In this document: piece by piece, positions 35,383 to 48,875 of the stretch
Layout of the letters: every line of letters begins with the position of its first letter
Position numbering within the stretch: the stretch's first letter is position 1
Notes under the pieces: model-generated
The model's database searches: none
What the model was told of the DNA's origin: nothing
The model's input: the letters and a program-made list of their open reading frames with translations, nothing else
Assembly (NCBI RefSeq): GCF_027887165.1
Contig: NC_077235.1
Span: forward strand, 7,703,378-7,767,377
Direction: 5' to 3'
Origin: Monodelphis domestica
Taxonomy: Eukaryota > Chordata > Mammalia > Didelphimorphia > Didelphidae
Length of the DNA: 64,000 bases
Translations under genes and position numbers: made by a program

Positions 35383-38080
35383 ACAATATTTAATTTTTTA
35401 TTAAAATATTATACCTACAGAAAGGAATGGGACCTCAGAACCTCCTAATACCCCCATCTCTAAACGATGAGGAGGATCCTGAAGACTCAATATATTCTGT
35501 TATTCAATATCCACGATGTACTAGAAATATTGTTCCTAAGGAATATGAAAGGACATCAGAAGCTCTAAAATCTAATGGCCGTTCACATCCTAAGACACAA
35601 CATTCAAACTTTTATAGCACTAATTTTCCATTAAAATGGGAAAAGAGTACAGAAATGAAAAAAACCACTCACTCCATATGATGATAGTTGTTCCTACAGC
35701 CCAGTCGTTTCGAAATACAACACTCAAATTTTTAAAGAAATATAGTTTCCACAGAATTGGAAGGGACCCTTGAAGTTTCAAATCACAGCAAGCATAGGGA
35801 ATGATGACATTTCTAAAGACCATTTTCATTCTGAGATACAATATTTAATATGTACTTGAAATATTGGATCTACAGAATGTGAAAGGTCCTCAGATACTAT
35901 GAATACCAAGGTGTCAAGAAGATGATGTGGGTTCTGACCGCTCAATACATAGTCATATACAATATCCTAGTTGATATAGAAACATTGTTGTACAACATGT
36001 GAAATGACCTCAGGAATTCTAACTTCTAAGGACTCATTCGCTTCATAGAGAAAATATCCAATGAGTTATAGCATTGTTTGTTCAACAGATTGAGAAAGAA
36101 ACTCTTAAATGGCAAGATCTTACCTTATCTGTAAGATCTTGTGGATTCTCAGGCTCGATTTCATTCTATGACAAAATATTCAGTGTATTAGGAAGATATG
36201 AAACAGACAGCAAACTGAAGAACTAAATGAAAATAAATACTAATTATAGAAGACAACGAGGATTGTAGTGCGCCATTAAATCGTTCGGTATGGTGTTCAA
36301 TTCCTTAAGAAATATTGTTGCTGCAGACGGGGAAAATTGCTCAGAGACACACAAAATAAATAACCTTTCTGCATGACAATGTGTGCTCAAAGGATCCAAT
36401 CCATTCTGTGATACAATATTCAATATTTTTATAAAAATATTATAGCTACAGAACGAACAGGGCCTCAGGATCTACTAATACCACCATGTCGATAAGATGA
36501 GGAGGATCCTTAGGGCTCGTTATTTTCGGATAGGCAATACTGAAGATGTACTAGAAATGTTGTTTCTATAGAATGTGAAAGGACATCAGAAACTCTAAAC
36601 TCTAATGGCCTTTCACAATCTAAGACACAACACCCAAGGTATCATAGCTCAATCGTTCTAACAAACTCAGAAAGAAACTTAAGAAACGAACCAGAAGAAT
36701 TGATTTAAATGTTGAAGCGTGCTCAAAGACCCCACACCATTCTGGAATACAATATTCAATTTTTTATAAAAATATTATACATACAGAATGGAAAGGGACC
36801 TCAGAATCTCCTAATACCAGCTTCTCTAAACGATGAGGAGTATCCCGATGTCTCAATATGTATTCTGATATTCAATATTCACGATGTACTCGAAATATCG
36901 TCTCTAAGAATGTGAAAGGCTATGAGAAACAAAAATGTCTAATGGCCTTTCACATTCTAAGACACAATATTCAAAGGGTTATAAGCGGTATTGTTCCACC
37001 AAAACGGGAAAGGATCTTAGAAACAAAAAGTGACACACATTCCAGATGATGATTGTTGTTCCAAGAACATAGTCTGTTTTGATCTATAATATTCATTTTT
37101 TTTAAAGAAATGTTGTTCTGACCGAATTGGAAGGGTCCAGTGAAACATCAAATCACAGCAAACATACAGAATGATACAAGTAATAAAGATGCTTTTCATT
37201 CTCAGAAACAACATTCAACATGTACTAGAAATTTTGGATCTCCAGAAGATCCTCAGAGGTTATGAATAGCCACATGTCCAGAAGATGATGTGGCTTCTGA
37301 AGGCTCAATACATTGTCATATACAGTGTCCAACATTTGATAGACACATTTTTCTACAGTACGTGAAACGACCTCAGAAATTCTGATTTCTATAGGCCCAT
37401 TACATTGTAAGACAAAATATTCAACGAGTTAAAGAAATGTTATACCAACTGATTGAGAATGGAACTCTGAATTGGCAAGATCCTACCTTATTTGGAAGAT
37501 GATGAGGGTTCTCAGGGCCGATTTCATTCTGTGACAAAATAGGGAACATGTTAGAGATACCTACAGAATTGCAAAGAACTTAAAGAAAATCAAAAACCAA
37601 ACTCCCTAGAAGACAATGAAGACTGCAGCCACCATTAAAGTCCGAGATACAATATTTAATTACAGAGTGGGAAATTAGCTCAGAAACCAAAAAATACCCT
37701 TTCTACATGCCAATGCTTGCTCAAAGGGATCACTCAATTCTGCGACAAAATATTCAATCTTTCCTCAAAAAATTATACCTACAGAATGGAAAGGTCCCTC
37801 AGAATCTCCCAATAAAACCATCACTAAATGATGAGCAGTATCCTGAAGTCTCATATACTCTGATATTCAATATTCAAAAGGATCAAGAAATATTGTTACT
37901 CAAGATGGTGAAAGGACATCAGAAGCTCTAACGTCTAATGGCGTTTTATATTCTAAGACACAATATTCAATGGGTTATAGCTCAATTGTTCTAAGAAAAT
38001 GGGAAAGAACTTTAGAAACAAATTATAAGAACCTCCTAAGTTGATGATGATTGGTCAAAGGGCCCAGTCCAATCTGTGAT
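35383..38080. repeat. HOR unit 14 (2,698 bp), gamma subtype
   Basis: Typical gamma unit, with agcggtattg in monomer 15, cttctctaaa in monomer 13 and ctcagaaac in monomer 17. It looks almost the same as units 19 and 21. CENP-B-box-like site 36993-37009; hairpin 36113-36141 perfect; palindrome 36422-36441 perfect. Confidence 0.95.
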
Positions 38081-40779
38081 ACAATATTTAATTTTTTATT
38101 AAAATATTATACCTACAGAAAGGAATGGGACCTCAGAACCTCCTAATACCCCCATCTCTAAACGATGAGGAGTATCCTGAAGACTCAATATATTCTGTTA
38201 TTCAATATCCACGATGTACTAGAAATATTGTTCCTAAGGAATATGAAAGGACATCAGAAGCTCTAAAATCTAATGGCCGTTCACATCCTAAGACACAACA
38301 TTCAAACTTTTATAGCACTAATTTTCCATTAAAATGGGAAAAGAGTACAGAAATGAAAAAAACCACTCACTCCATATGATGATAGTTGTTCCAACAGCCC
38401 AGTCGTTTCGAAATACAACACTCAAATTTTTAAAAAAATATAGTTTCCACAGAATTGGAAGGGACCCGTGAAGTTTCAAATCACAGCAAGCATAGGGAAT
38501 GATGACATTTCTAAAGACCATTTTCATTCTGAGATACAATATTTAATAAGTACTTGAAATATTGGATCTACAGAATGTGAAAGGTCCTCAGATACTATGA
38601 ATACCAAGGTGTCAAGAAGATGATGTGGGTTCTGACCTCTCAATACATAGTCATATACAATATCCTAGTTGATATAGAAACATTGTTGTACAACATGTGA
38701 AATGACCTCAGGAATTCTAACTTCTAAGGACTCATTCGTTTCATAGAGAAAATATTCAATGAGTTATAGCATTGTTTGTTCAACAGATTGAGAAAGAAAC
38801 TCTTAAATGGCAAGATCTTACCTTATCTGTAAGATCATGTGGATTCTCAGGCCCGATTTCATTCTATGACAAAATATTCAGTGTATTAGGAAGATATGAA
38901 ACAGACAGCAAACTGAAGAACTAAATGAAAATAAATACTAATTATAGAAGACAACGAGGATTGTAGTGCGCCATTAAATCGTTCGGTATGGTGTTCAATT
39001 CCTTAAGAAATATTGCTGCTGCAGACGGGGAAAATTGCTCAGAGACACACAAAATAAATAACCTTTCTGCATGACAATGTGTGCTCAAAGGATCCAATCC
39101 ATTCTGTGATACAATATTCAATATTTTTATATAAATATTATAGCTACAGAACGAACAGGGCCTCAGGATCTACTAATACCACCATGTCGATAAGATGAGG
39201 AGGATCCTTAGGGCTCGTTATTTTCGGATAGGCAATACTGAAGATGTACTAGAAATGTTGTTTCTATAGAATGTGAAAGGACATCAGAAACTCTAAACTC
39301 TAATGGCCTTTCACAATCTAAGACACAACACCCAAGGTATCATAGCTCAATCGTTCTAACAAACTCAGAAAGAAACTTAAGAAACGAACCAGAAGAATTG
39401 ATTTAAATGTTGAAGCGTGCTCAAAGACCCCACACCATTCTGGAATACAATATTCAATTTTTTATAAAAATATTATACATACAGAATGGAAAGGGACCTC
39501 AGAATCTCCTAATACCAGCTTCCCTAAACGATGAGGAGTATCCCGATGTCTCAATATGTATTCTGATATTCAATATTCACGATGTACTAGAAATATCGTC
39601 TCTAAAGAATGTGAAAGGCTATGAGAAACAAAAATGTCTAATGGCCTTTCACATTCTAAGACACAATATTCAAAGGGTTATAAGCAGTATTGTTCCACCA
39701 AAACGGGAAAGGATCTTAGAAACAAAAAGTGACACACATTCCAGATGATGATTGTTGTTCCAAGAACATAGTCTGTTTTGATCTATAATATTCATTTTTT
39801 TTAAAGAAATGTTGTTCTGACCGAATTGGAAGGGTCCAGTGAAACATCAAATCACAGCAAACATACAGAATGATACAAGTAATAAAGATGCTTTTCATTC
39901 TCAGATACAACATTCAACATGTACTAGAAATTTTGGATCTCCAGAAGATCCTCAGAGGTTATGAATAGCCACATGTCCAGAAGATGATGTGGCTTCTGAA
40001 GGCTCAATACATTGTCATATACAGTGTCCAACATTTGATAGAAACATTTTTCTACAGTACGTGAAACGACCTCAGAAATTCTGATTTCTATAGGCCCATT
40101 ACATTGTAAGACAAAATATTCAACGAGTTAAAGAAATGTTATACCAACTGATTGAGAATGGAACTCTGAATTGGCAAGATCCTACCTTATTTGGAAGATG
40201 ATGAGGGTTCTCAGGGCCGATTTCATTCTGTGACAAAATAGGGAACATGTTAGAGATACCTACAGAATTGCAAAGAACTTAAAGAAAATCAAAAACCAAA
40301 CTCCCTAGAAGACAATGAAGACTGCAGCCACCATTAAAGTCCGAGATACAATATTTAATTACAGAGTGGGAAATTAGCTCAGAAACCAAAAAATACCCTT
40401 TCTACATGCCAATGCTTGCTCAAAGGGATCACTCAATTCTGCGACAAAATATTCAATCTTTCCTCAAAAAATTATACCTACAGAATGGAAAGGTCCCTCA
40501 GAATCTCCCAATAAAACCATCACTAAATGATGAGCAGTATCCTGAAGTCTCATATACTCTGATATTCAATATTCAAAAGGATCAAGAAATATTGTTACTC
40601 AAGATGGTGAAAGGACATCAGAAGCTCTAACGTCTAATGGCGTTTTATATTCTAAGACACAATATTCAATGGGTTATAGCTCAATTGTTCTAAGAAAATG
40701 GGAAAGAACTTTAGAAACAAATTATAAGAACCTCCTAAGTTGATGATGATTGGTCAAAGGGCCCAGTCCAATCTGTGAT
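38081..40779. repeat. HOR unit 15 (2,699 bp), beta subtype
   Basis: Beta unit closing the first gamma-beta alternation (units 12-15). CENP-B-box-like site 39692-39708; hairpin 38811-38839 with one mismatch; palindrome 39120-39139 with one substitution. Confidence 0.95.
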
Positions 40780-43477
40780 ACAATATTTAATTTTTTATTA
40801 AAATATTATACCTACAGAAAGGAATGGGACCTCAGAACCTCCTAATACCCCCATCTCTAAACGATGAGGAGTATCCTGAAGACTCAATATATTCTGTTAT
40901 TCAATATCCACGATGTACTAGAAATATTGTTCCTAAGGAATATGAAAGGACATCAGAAGCTCTAAAATCTAATGGCCGTTCACATCCTAAGACACAACAT
41001 TCAAACTTTTATAGCACTAATTTTCCATTAAAATGGGAAAAGAGTACAGAAATGAAAAAAACCACTCACTCCATATGATGATAGTTGTTCCAACAGCCCA
41101 GTCGTTTCGAAATACAACACTCAAATTTTTAAAAAAATATAGTTTCCACAGAATTGGAAGGGACCCGTGAAGTTTCAAATCACAGCAAGCATAGGGAATG
41201 ATGACATTTCTAAAGACCATTTTCATTCTGAGATACAATATTTAATAAGTACTTGAAATATTGGATCTACAGAATGTGAAAGGTCCTCAGATACTATGAA
41301 TACCAAGGTGTCAAGAAGATGATGTGGGTTCTGACCTCTCAATACATAGTCATATACAATATCCTAGTTGATATAGAAACATTGTTGTACAACATGTGAA
41401 ATGACCTCAGGAATTCTAACTTCTAAGGACTCATTCGTTTCATAGAGAAAATATTCAATGAGTTATAGCATTGTTTGTTCAACAGATTGAGAAAGAAACT
41501 CTTAAATGGCAAGATCTTACCTTATCTGTAAGATCATGTGGATTCTCAGGCCCGATTTCATTCTATGACAAAATATTCAGTGTATTAGGAAGATATGAAA
41601 CAGACAGCAAACTGAAGAACTAAATGAAAATAAATACTAATTATAGAAGACAACGAGGATTGTAGTGCGCCATTAAATCGTTCGGTATGGTGTTCAATTC
41701 CTTAAGAAATATTGCTGCTGCAGACGGGGAAAATTGCTCAGAGACACACAAAATAAATAACCTTTCTGCATGACAATGTGTGCTCAAAGGATCCAATCCA
41801 TTCTGTGATACAATATTCAATATTTTTATATAAATATTATAGCTACAGAACGAACAGGGCCTCAGGATCTACTAATACCACCATGTCGATAAGATGAGGA
41901 GGATCCTTAGGGCTCGTTATTTTCGGATAGGCAATACTGAAGATGTACTAGAAATGTTGTTTCTATAGAATGTGAAAGGACATCAGAAACTCTAAACTCT
42001 AATGGCCTTTCACAATCTAAGACACAACACCCAAGGTATCATAGCTCAATCGTTCTAACAAACTCAGAAAGAAACTTAAGAAACGAACCAGAAGAATTGA
42101 TTTAAATGTTGAAGCGTGCTCAAAGACCCCACACCATTCTGGAATACAATATTCAATTTTTTATAAAAATATTATACATACAGAATGGAAAGGGACCTCA
42201 GAATCTCCTAATACCAGCTTCCCTAAACGATGAGGAGTATCCCGATGTCTCAATATGTATTCTGATATTCAATATTCACGATGTACTCGAAATATCGTCT
42301 CTAAGAATGTGAAAGGCTATGAGAAACAAAAATGTCTAATGGCCTTTCACATTCTAAGACACAATATTCAAAGGGTTATAAGCAGTATTGTTCCACCAAA
42401 ACGGGAAAGGATCTTAGAAACAAAAAGTGACACACATTCCAGATGATGATTGTTGTTCCAAGAACATAGTCTGTTTTGATCTATAATATTCATTTTTTTT
42501 AAAGAAATGTTGTTCTGACCGAATTGGAAGGGTCCAGTGAAACATCAAATCACAGCAAACATACAGAATGATACAAGTAATAAAGATGCTTTTCATTCTC
42601 AGATACAACATTCAACATGTACTAGAAATTTTGGATCTCCAGAAGATCCTCAGAGGTTATGAATAGCCACATGTCCAGAAGATGATATGGCTTCTGAAGG
42701 CTCAATACATTGTCATATACAGTGTCCAACATTTGATAGAAACATTTTTCTACAGTACGTGAAACGACCTCAGAAATTCTGATTTCTATAGGCCCATTAC
42801 ATTGTAAGACAAAATATTCAACGAGTTAAAGAAATGTTATACCAACTGATTGAGAATGGAACTCTGAATTGGCAAGATCCTACCTTATTTGGAAGATGAT
42901 GAGGGTTCTCAGGGCCGATTTCATTCTGTGACAAAATAGGGAACATGTTAGAGATACCTACAGAATTGCAAAGAACTTAAAGAAAATCAAAAACCAAACT
43001 CCCTAGAAGACAATGAAGACTGCAGCCACCATTAAAGTCCGAGATACAATATTTAATTACAGAGTGGGAAATTAGCTCAGAAACCAAAAAATACCCTTTC
43101 TACATGCCAATGCTTGCTCAAAGGGATCACTCAATTCTGCGACAAAATATTCAATCTTTCCTCAAAAAATTATACCTACAGAATGGAAAGGTCCCTCAGA
43201 ATCTCCCAATAAAACCATCACTAAATGATGAGCAGTATCCTGAAGTCTCATATACTCTGATATTCAATATTCAAAAGGATCAAGAAATATTGTTACTCAA
43301 GATGGTGAAAGGACATCAGAAGCTCTAACGTCTAATGGCGTTTTATATTCTAAGACACAATATTCAATGGGTTATAGCTCAATTGTTCTAAGAAAATGGG
43401 AAAGAACTTTAGAAACAAATTATAAGAACCTCCTAAGTTGATGATGATTGGTCAAAGGGCCCAGTCCAATCTGTGAT
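40780..43477. repeat. HOR unit 16 (2,698 bp), beta variant shared with unit 8
   Basis: Beta in its first half. In monomers 13-17 it has the unit 8 combination: cttccctaaa, gtactcg, the uninserted tctaagaatg and gatatggc near 42684. CENP-B-box-like site 42390-42406; hairpin 41510-41538 with one mismatch; palindrome 41819-41838 with one substitution. Confidence 0.95.
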
Positions 43478-46176
43478 ACAATATTTAATTTTTTATTAAA
43501 ATATTATACCTACAGAAAGGAATGGGACCTCAGAACCTCCTAATACCCCCATCTCTAAACGATGAGGAGTATCCTGAAGACTCAATATATTCTGTTATTC
43601 AATATCCACGATGTACTAGAAATATTGTTCCTAAGGAATATGAAAGGACATCAGAAGCTCTAAAATCTAATGGCCGTTCACATCCTAAGACACAACATTC
43701 AAACTTTTATAGCACTAATTTTCCATTAAAATGGGAAAAGAGTACAGAAATGAAAAAAACCACTCACTCCATATGATGATAGTTGTTCCAACAGCCCAGT
43801 CGTTTCGAAATACAACACTCAAATTTTTAAAAAAATATAGTTTCCACAGAATTGGAAGGGACCCGTGAAGTTTCAAATCACAGCAAGCATAGGGAATGAT
43901 GACATTTCTAAAGACCATTTTCATTCTGAGATACAATATTTAATAAGTACTTGAAATATTGGATCTACAGAATGTGAAAGGTCCTCAGATACTATGAATA
44001 CCAAGGTGTCAAGAAGATGATGTGGGTTCTGACCTCTCAATACATAGTCATATACAATATCCTAGTTGATATAGAAACATTGTTGTACAACATGTGAAAT
44101 GACCTCAGGAATTCTAACTTCTAAGGACTCATTCGTTTCATAGAGAAAATATTCAATGAGTTATAGCATTGTTTGTTCAACAGATTGAGAAAGAAACTCT
44201 TAAATGGCAAGATCTTACCTTATCTGTAAGATCATGTGGATTCTCAGGCCCGATTTCATTCTATGACAAAATATTCAGTGTATTAGGAAGATATGAAACA
44301 GACAGCAAACTGAAGAACTAAATGAAAATAAATACTAATTATAGAAGACAACGAGGATTGTAGTGCGCCATTAAATCGTTCGGTATGGTGTTCAATTCCT
44401 TAAGAAATATTGCTGCTGCAGACGGGGAAAATTGCTCAGAGACACACAAAATAAATAACCTTTCTGCATGACAATGTGTGCTCAAAGGATCCAATCCATT
44501 CTGTGATACAATATTCAATATTTTTATATAAATATTATAGCTACAGAACGAACAGGGCCTCAGGATCTACTAATACCACCATGTCGATAAGATGAGGAGG
44601 ATCCTTAGGGCTCGTTATTTTCGGATAGGCAATACTGAAGATGTACTAGAAATGTTGTTTCTATAGAATGTGAAAGGACATCAGAAACTCTAAACTCTAA
44701 TGGCCTTTCACAATCTAAGACACAACACCCAAGGTATCATAGCTCAATCGTTCTAACAAACTCAGAAAGAAACTTAAGAAACGAACCAGAAGAATTGATT
44801 TAAATGTTGAAGCGTGCTCAAAGACCCCACACCATTCTGGAATACAATATTCAATTTTTTATAAAAATATTATACATACAGAATGGAAAGGGACCTCAGA
44901 ATCTCCTAATACCAGCTTCCCTAAACGATGAGGAGTATCCCGATGTCTCAATATGTATTCTGATATTCAATATTCACGATGTACTAGAAATATCGTCTCT
45001 AAAGAATGTGAAAGGCTATGAGAAACAAAAATGTCTAATGGCCTTTCACATTCTAAGACACAATATTCAAAGGGTTATAAGCAGTATTGTTCCACCAAAA
45101 CGGGAAAGGATCTTAGAAACAAAAAGTGACACACATTCCAGATGATGATTGTTGTTCCAAGAACATAGTCTGTTTTGATCTATAATATTCATTTTTTTTA
45201 AAGAAATGTTGTTCTGACCGAATTGGAAGGGTCCAGTGAAACATCAAATCACAGCAAACATACAGAATGATACAAGTAATAAAGATGCTTTTCATTCTCA
45301 GATACAACATTCAACATGTACTAGAAATTTTGGATCTCCAGAAGATCCTCAGAGGTTATGAATAGCCACATGTCCAGAAGATGATGTGGCTTCTGAAGGC
45401 TCAATACATTGTCATATACAGTGTCCAACATTTGATAGAAACATTTTTCTACAGTACGTGAAACGACCTCAGAAATTCTGATTTCTATAGGCCCATTACA
45501 TTGTAAGACAAAATATTCAACGAGTTAAAGAAATGTTATACCAACTGATTGAGAATGGAACTCTGAATTGGCAAGATCCTACCTTATTTGGAAGATGATG
45601 AGGGTTCTCAGGGCCGATTTCATTCTGTGACAAAATAGGGAACATGTTAGAGATACCTACAGAATTGCAAAGAACTTAAAGAAAATCAAAAACCAAACTC
45701 CCTAGAAGACAATGAAGACTGCAGCCACCATTAAAGTCCGAGATACAATATTTAATTACAGAGTGGGAAATTAGCTCAGAAACCAAAAAATACCCTTTCT
45801 ACATGCCAATGCTTGCTCAAAGGGATCACTCAATTCTGCGACAAAATATTCAATCTTTCCTCAAAAAATTATACCTACAGAATGGAAAGGTCCCTCAGAA
45901 TCTCCCAATAAAACCATCACTAAATGATGAGCAGTATCCTGAAGTCTCATATACTCTGATATTCAATATTCAAAAGGATCAAGAAATATTGTTACTCAAG
46001 ATGGTGAAAGGACATCAGAAGCTCTAACGTCTAATGGCGTTTTATATTCTAAGACACAATATTCAATGGGTTATAGCTCAATTGTTCTAAGAAAATGGGA
46101 AAGAACTTTAGAAACAAATTATAAGAACCTCCTAAGTTGATGATGATTGGTCAAAGGGCCCAGTCCAATCTGTGAT
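43478..46176. repeat. HOR unit 17 (2,699 bp), beta subtype
   Basis: Beta unit with no private change that I noticed. CENP-B-box-like site 45089-45105; hairpin 44208-44236 with one mismatch; palindrome 44517-44536 with one substitution. Confidence 0.95.
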
Positions 46177-48875
46177 ACAATATTTAATTTTTTATTAAAA
46201 TATTATACCTACAGAAAGGAATGGGACCTCAGAACCTCCTAATACCCCCATCTCTAAACGATGAGGAGTATCCTGAAGACTCAATATATTCTGTTATTCA
46301 ATATCCACGATGTACTAGAAATATTGTTCCTAAGGAATATGAAAGGACATCAGAAGCTCTAAAATCTAATGGCCGTTCACATCCTAAGACACAACATTCA
46401 AACTTTTATAGCACTAATTTTCCATTAAAATGGGAAAAGAGTACAGAAATGAAAAAAACCACTCACTCCATATGATGATAGTTGTTCCAACAGCCCAGTC
46501 GTTTCGAAATACAACACTCAAATTTTTAAAAAAATATAGTTTCCACAGAATTGGAAGGGACCCGTGAAGTTTCAAATCACAGCAAGCATAGGGAATGATG
46601 ACATTTCTAAAGACCATTTTCATTCTGAGATACAATATTTAATAAGTACTTGAAATATTGGATCTACAGAATGTGAAAGGTCCTCAGATACTATGAATAC
46701 CAAGGTGTCAAGAAGATGATGTGGGTTCTGACCTCTCAATACATAGTCATATACAATATCCTAGTTGATATAGAAACATTGTTGTACAACATGTGAAATG
46801 ACCTCAGGAATTCTAACTTCTAAGGACTCATTCGTTTCATAGAGAAAATATTCAATGAGTTATAGCATTGTTTGTTCAACAGATTGAGAAAGAAACTCTT
46901 AAATGGCAAGATCTTACCTTATCTGTAAGATCATGTGGATTCTCAGGCCCGATTTCATTCTATGACAAAATATTCAGTGTATTAGGAAGATATGAAACAG
47001 ACAGCAAACTGAAGAACTAAATGAAAATAAATACTAATTATAGAAGACAACGAGGATTGTAGTGCGCCATTAAATCGTTCGGTATGGTGTTCAATTCCTT
47101 AAGAAATATTGCTGCTGCAGACGGGGAAAATTGCTCAGAGACACACAAAATAAATAACCTTTCTGCATGACAATGTGTGCTCAAAGGATCCAATCCATTC
47201 TGTGATACAATATTCAATATTTTTATATAAATATTATAGCTACAGAACGAACAGGGCCTCAGGATCTACTAATACCACCATGTCGATAAGATGAGGAGGA
47301 TCCTTAGGGCTCGTTATTTTCGGATAGGCAATACTGAAGATGTACTAGAAATGTTGTTTCTATAGAATGTGAAAGGACATCAGAAACTCTAAACTCTAAT
47401 GGCCTTTCACAATCTAAGACACAACACCCAAGGTATCATAGCTCAATCGTTCTAACAAACTCAGAAAGAAACTTAAGAAACGAACCAGAAGAATTGATTT
47501 AAATGTTGAAGCGTGCTCAAAGACCCCACACCATTCTGGAATACAATATTCAATTTTTTATAAAAATATTATACATACAGAATGGAAAGGGACCTCAGAA
47601 TCTCCTAATACCAGCTTCCCTAAACGATGAGGAGTATCCCGATGTCTCAATATGTATTCTGATATTCAATATTCACGATGTACTAGAAATATCGTCTCTA
47701 AAGAATGTGAAAGGCTATGAGAAACAAAAATGTCTAATGGCCTTTCACATTCTAAGACACAATATTCAAAGGGTTATAAGCAGTATTGTTCCACCAAAAC
47801 GGGAAAGGATCTTAGAAACAAAAAGTGACACACATTCCAGATGATGATTGTTGTTCCAAGAACATAGTCTGTTTTGATCTATAATATTCATTTTTTTTAA
47901 AGAAATGTTGTTCTGACCGAATTGGAAGGGTCCAGTGAAACATCAAATCACAGCAAACATACAGAATGATACAAGTAATAAAGATGCTTTTCATTCTCAG
48001 ATACAACATTCAACATGTACTAGAAATTTTGGATCTCCAGAAGATCCTCAGAGGTTATGAATAGCCACATGTCCAGAAGATGATGTGGCTTCTGAAGGCT
48101 CAATACATTGTCATATACAGTGTCCAACATTTGATAGAAACATTTTTCTACAGTACGTGAAACGACCTCAGAAATTCTGATTTCTATAGGCCCATTACAT
48201 TGTAAGACAAAATATTCAACGAGTTAAAGAAATGTTATACCAACTGATTGAGAATGGAACTCTGAATTGGCAAGATCCTACCTTATTTGGAAGATGATGA
48301 GGGTTCTCAGGGCCGATTTCATTCTGTGACAAAATAGGGAACATGTTAGAGATACCTACAGAATTGCAAAGAACTTAAAGAAAATCAAAAACCAAACTCC
48401 CTAGAAGACAATGAAGACTGCAGCCACCATTAAAGTCCGAGATACAATATTTAATTACAGAGTGGGAAATTAGCTCAGAAACCAAAAAATACCCTTTCTA
48501 CATGCCAATGCTTGCTCAAAGGGATCACTCAATTCTGCGACAAAATATTCAATCTTTCATCAAAAAATTATACCTACAGAATGGAAAGGTCCCTCAGAAT
48601 CTCCCAATAAAACCATCACTAAATGATGAGCAGTATCCTGAAGTCTCATATACTCTGATATTCAATATTCAAAAGGATCAAGAAATATTGTTACTCAAGA
48701 TGGTGAAAGGACATCAGAAGCTCTAACGTCTAATGGCGTTTTATATTCTAAGACACAATATTCAATGGGTTATAGCTCAATTGTTCTAAGAAAATGGGAA
48801 AGAACTTTAGAAACAAATTATAAGAACCTCCTAAGTTGATGATGATTGGTCAAAGGGCCCAGTCCAATCTGTGAT
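46177..48875. repeat. HOR unit 18 (2,699 bp), beta subtype
   Basis: Beta unit with a private ctttcatcaaa near 48555 in monomer 22. CENP-B-box-like site 47788-47804; hairpin 46907-46935 with one mismatch; palindrome 47216-47235 with one substitution. Confidence 0.95.
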
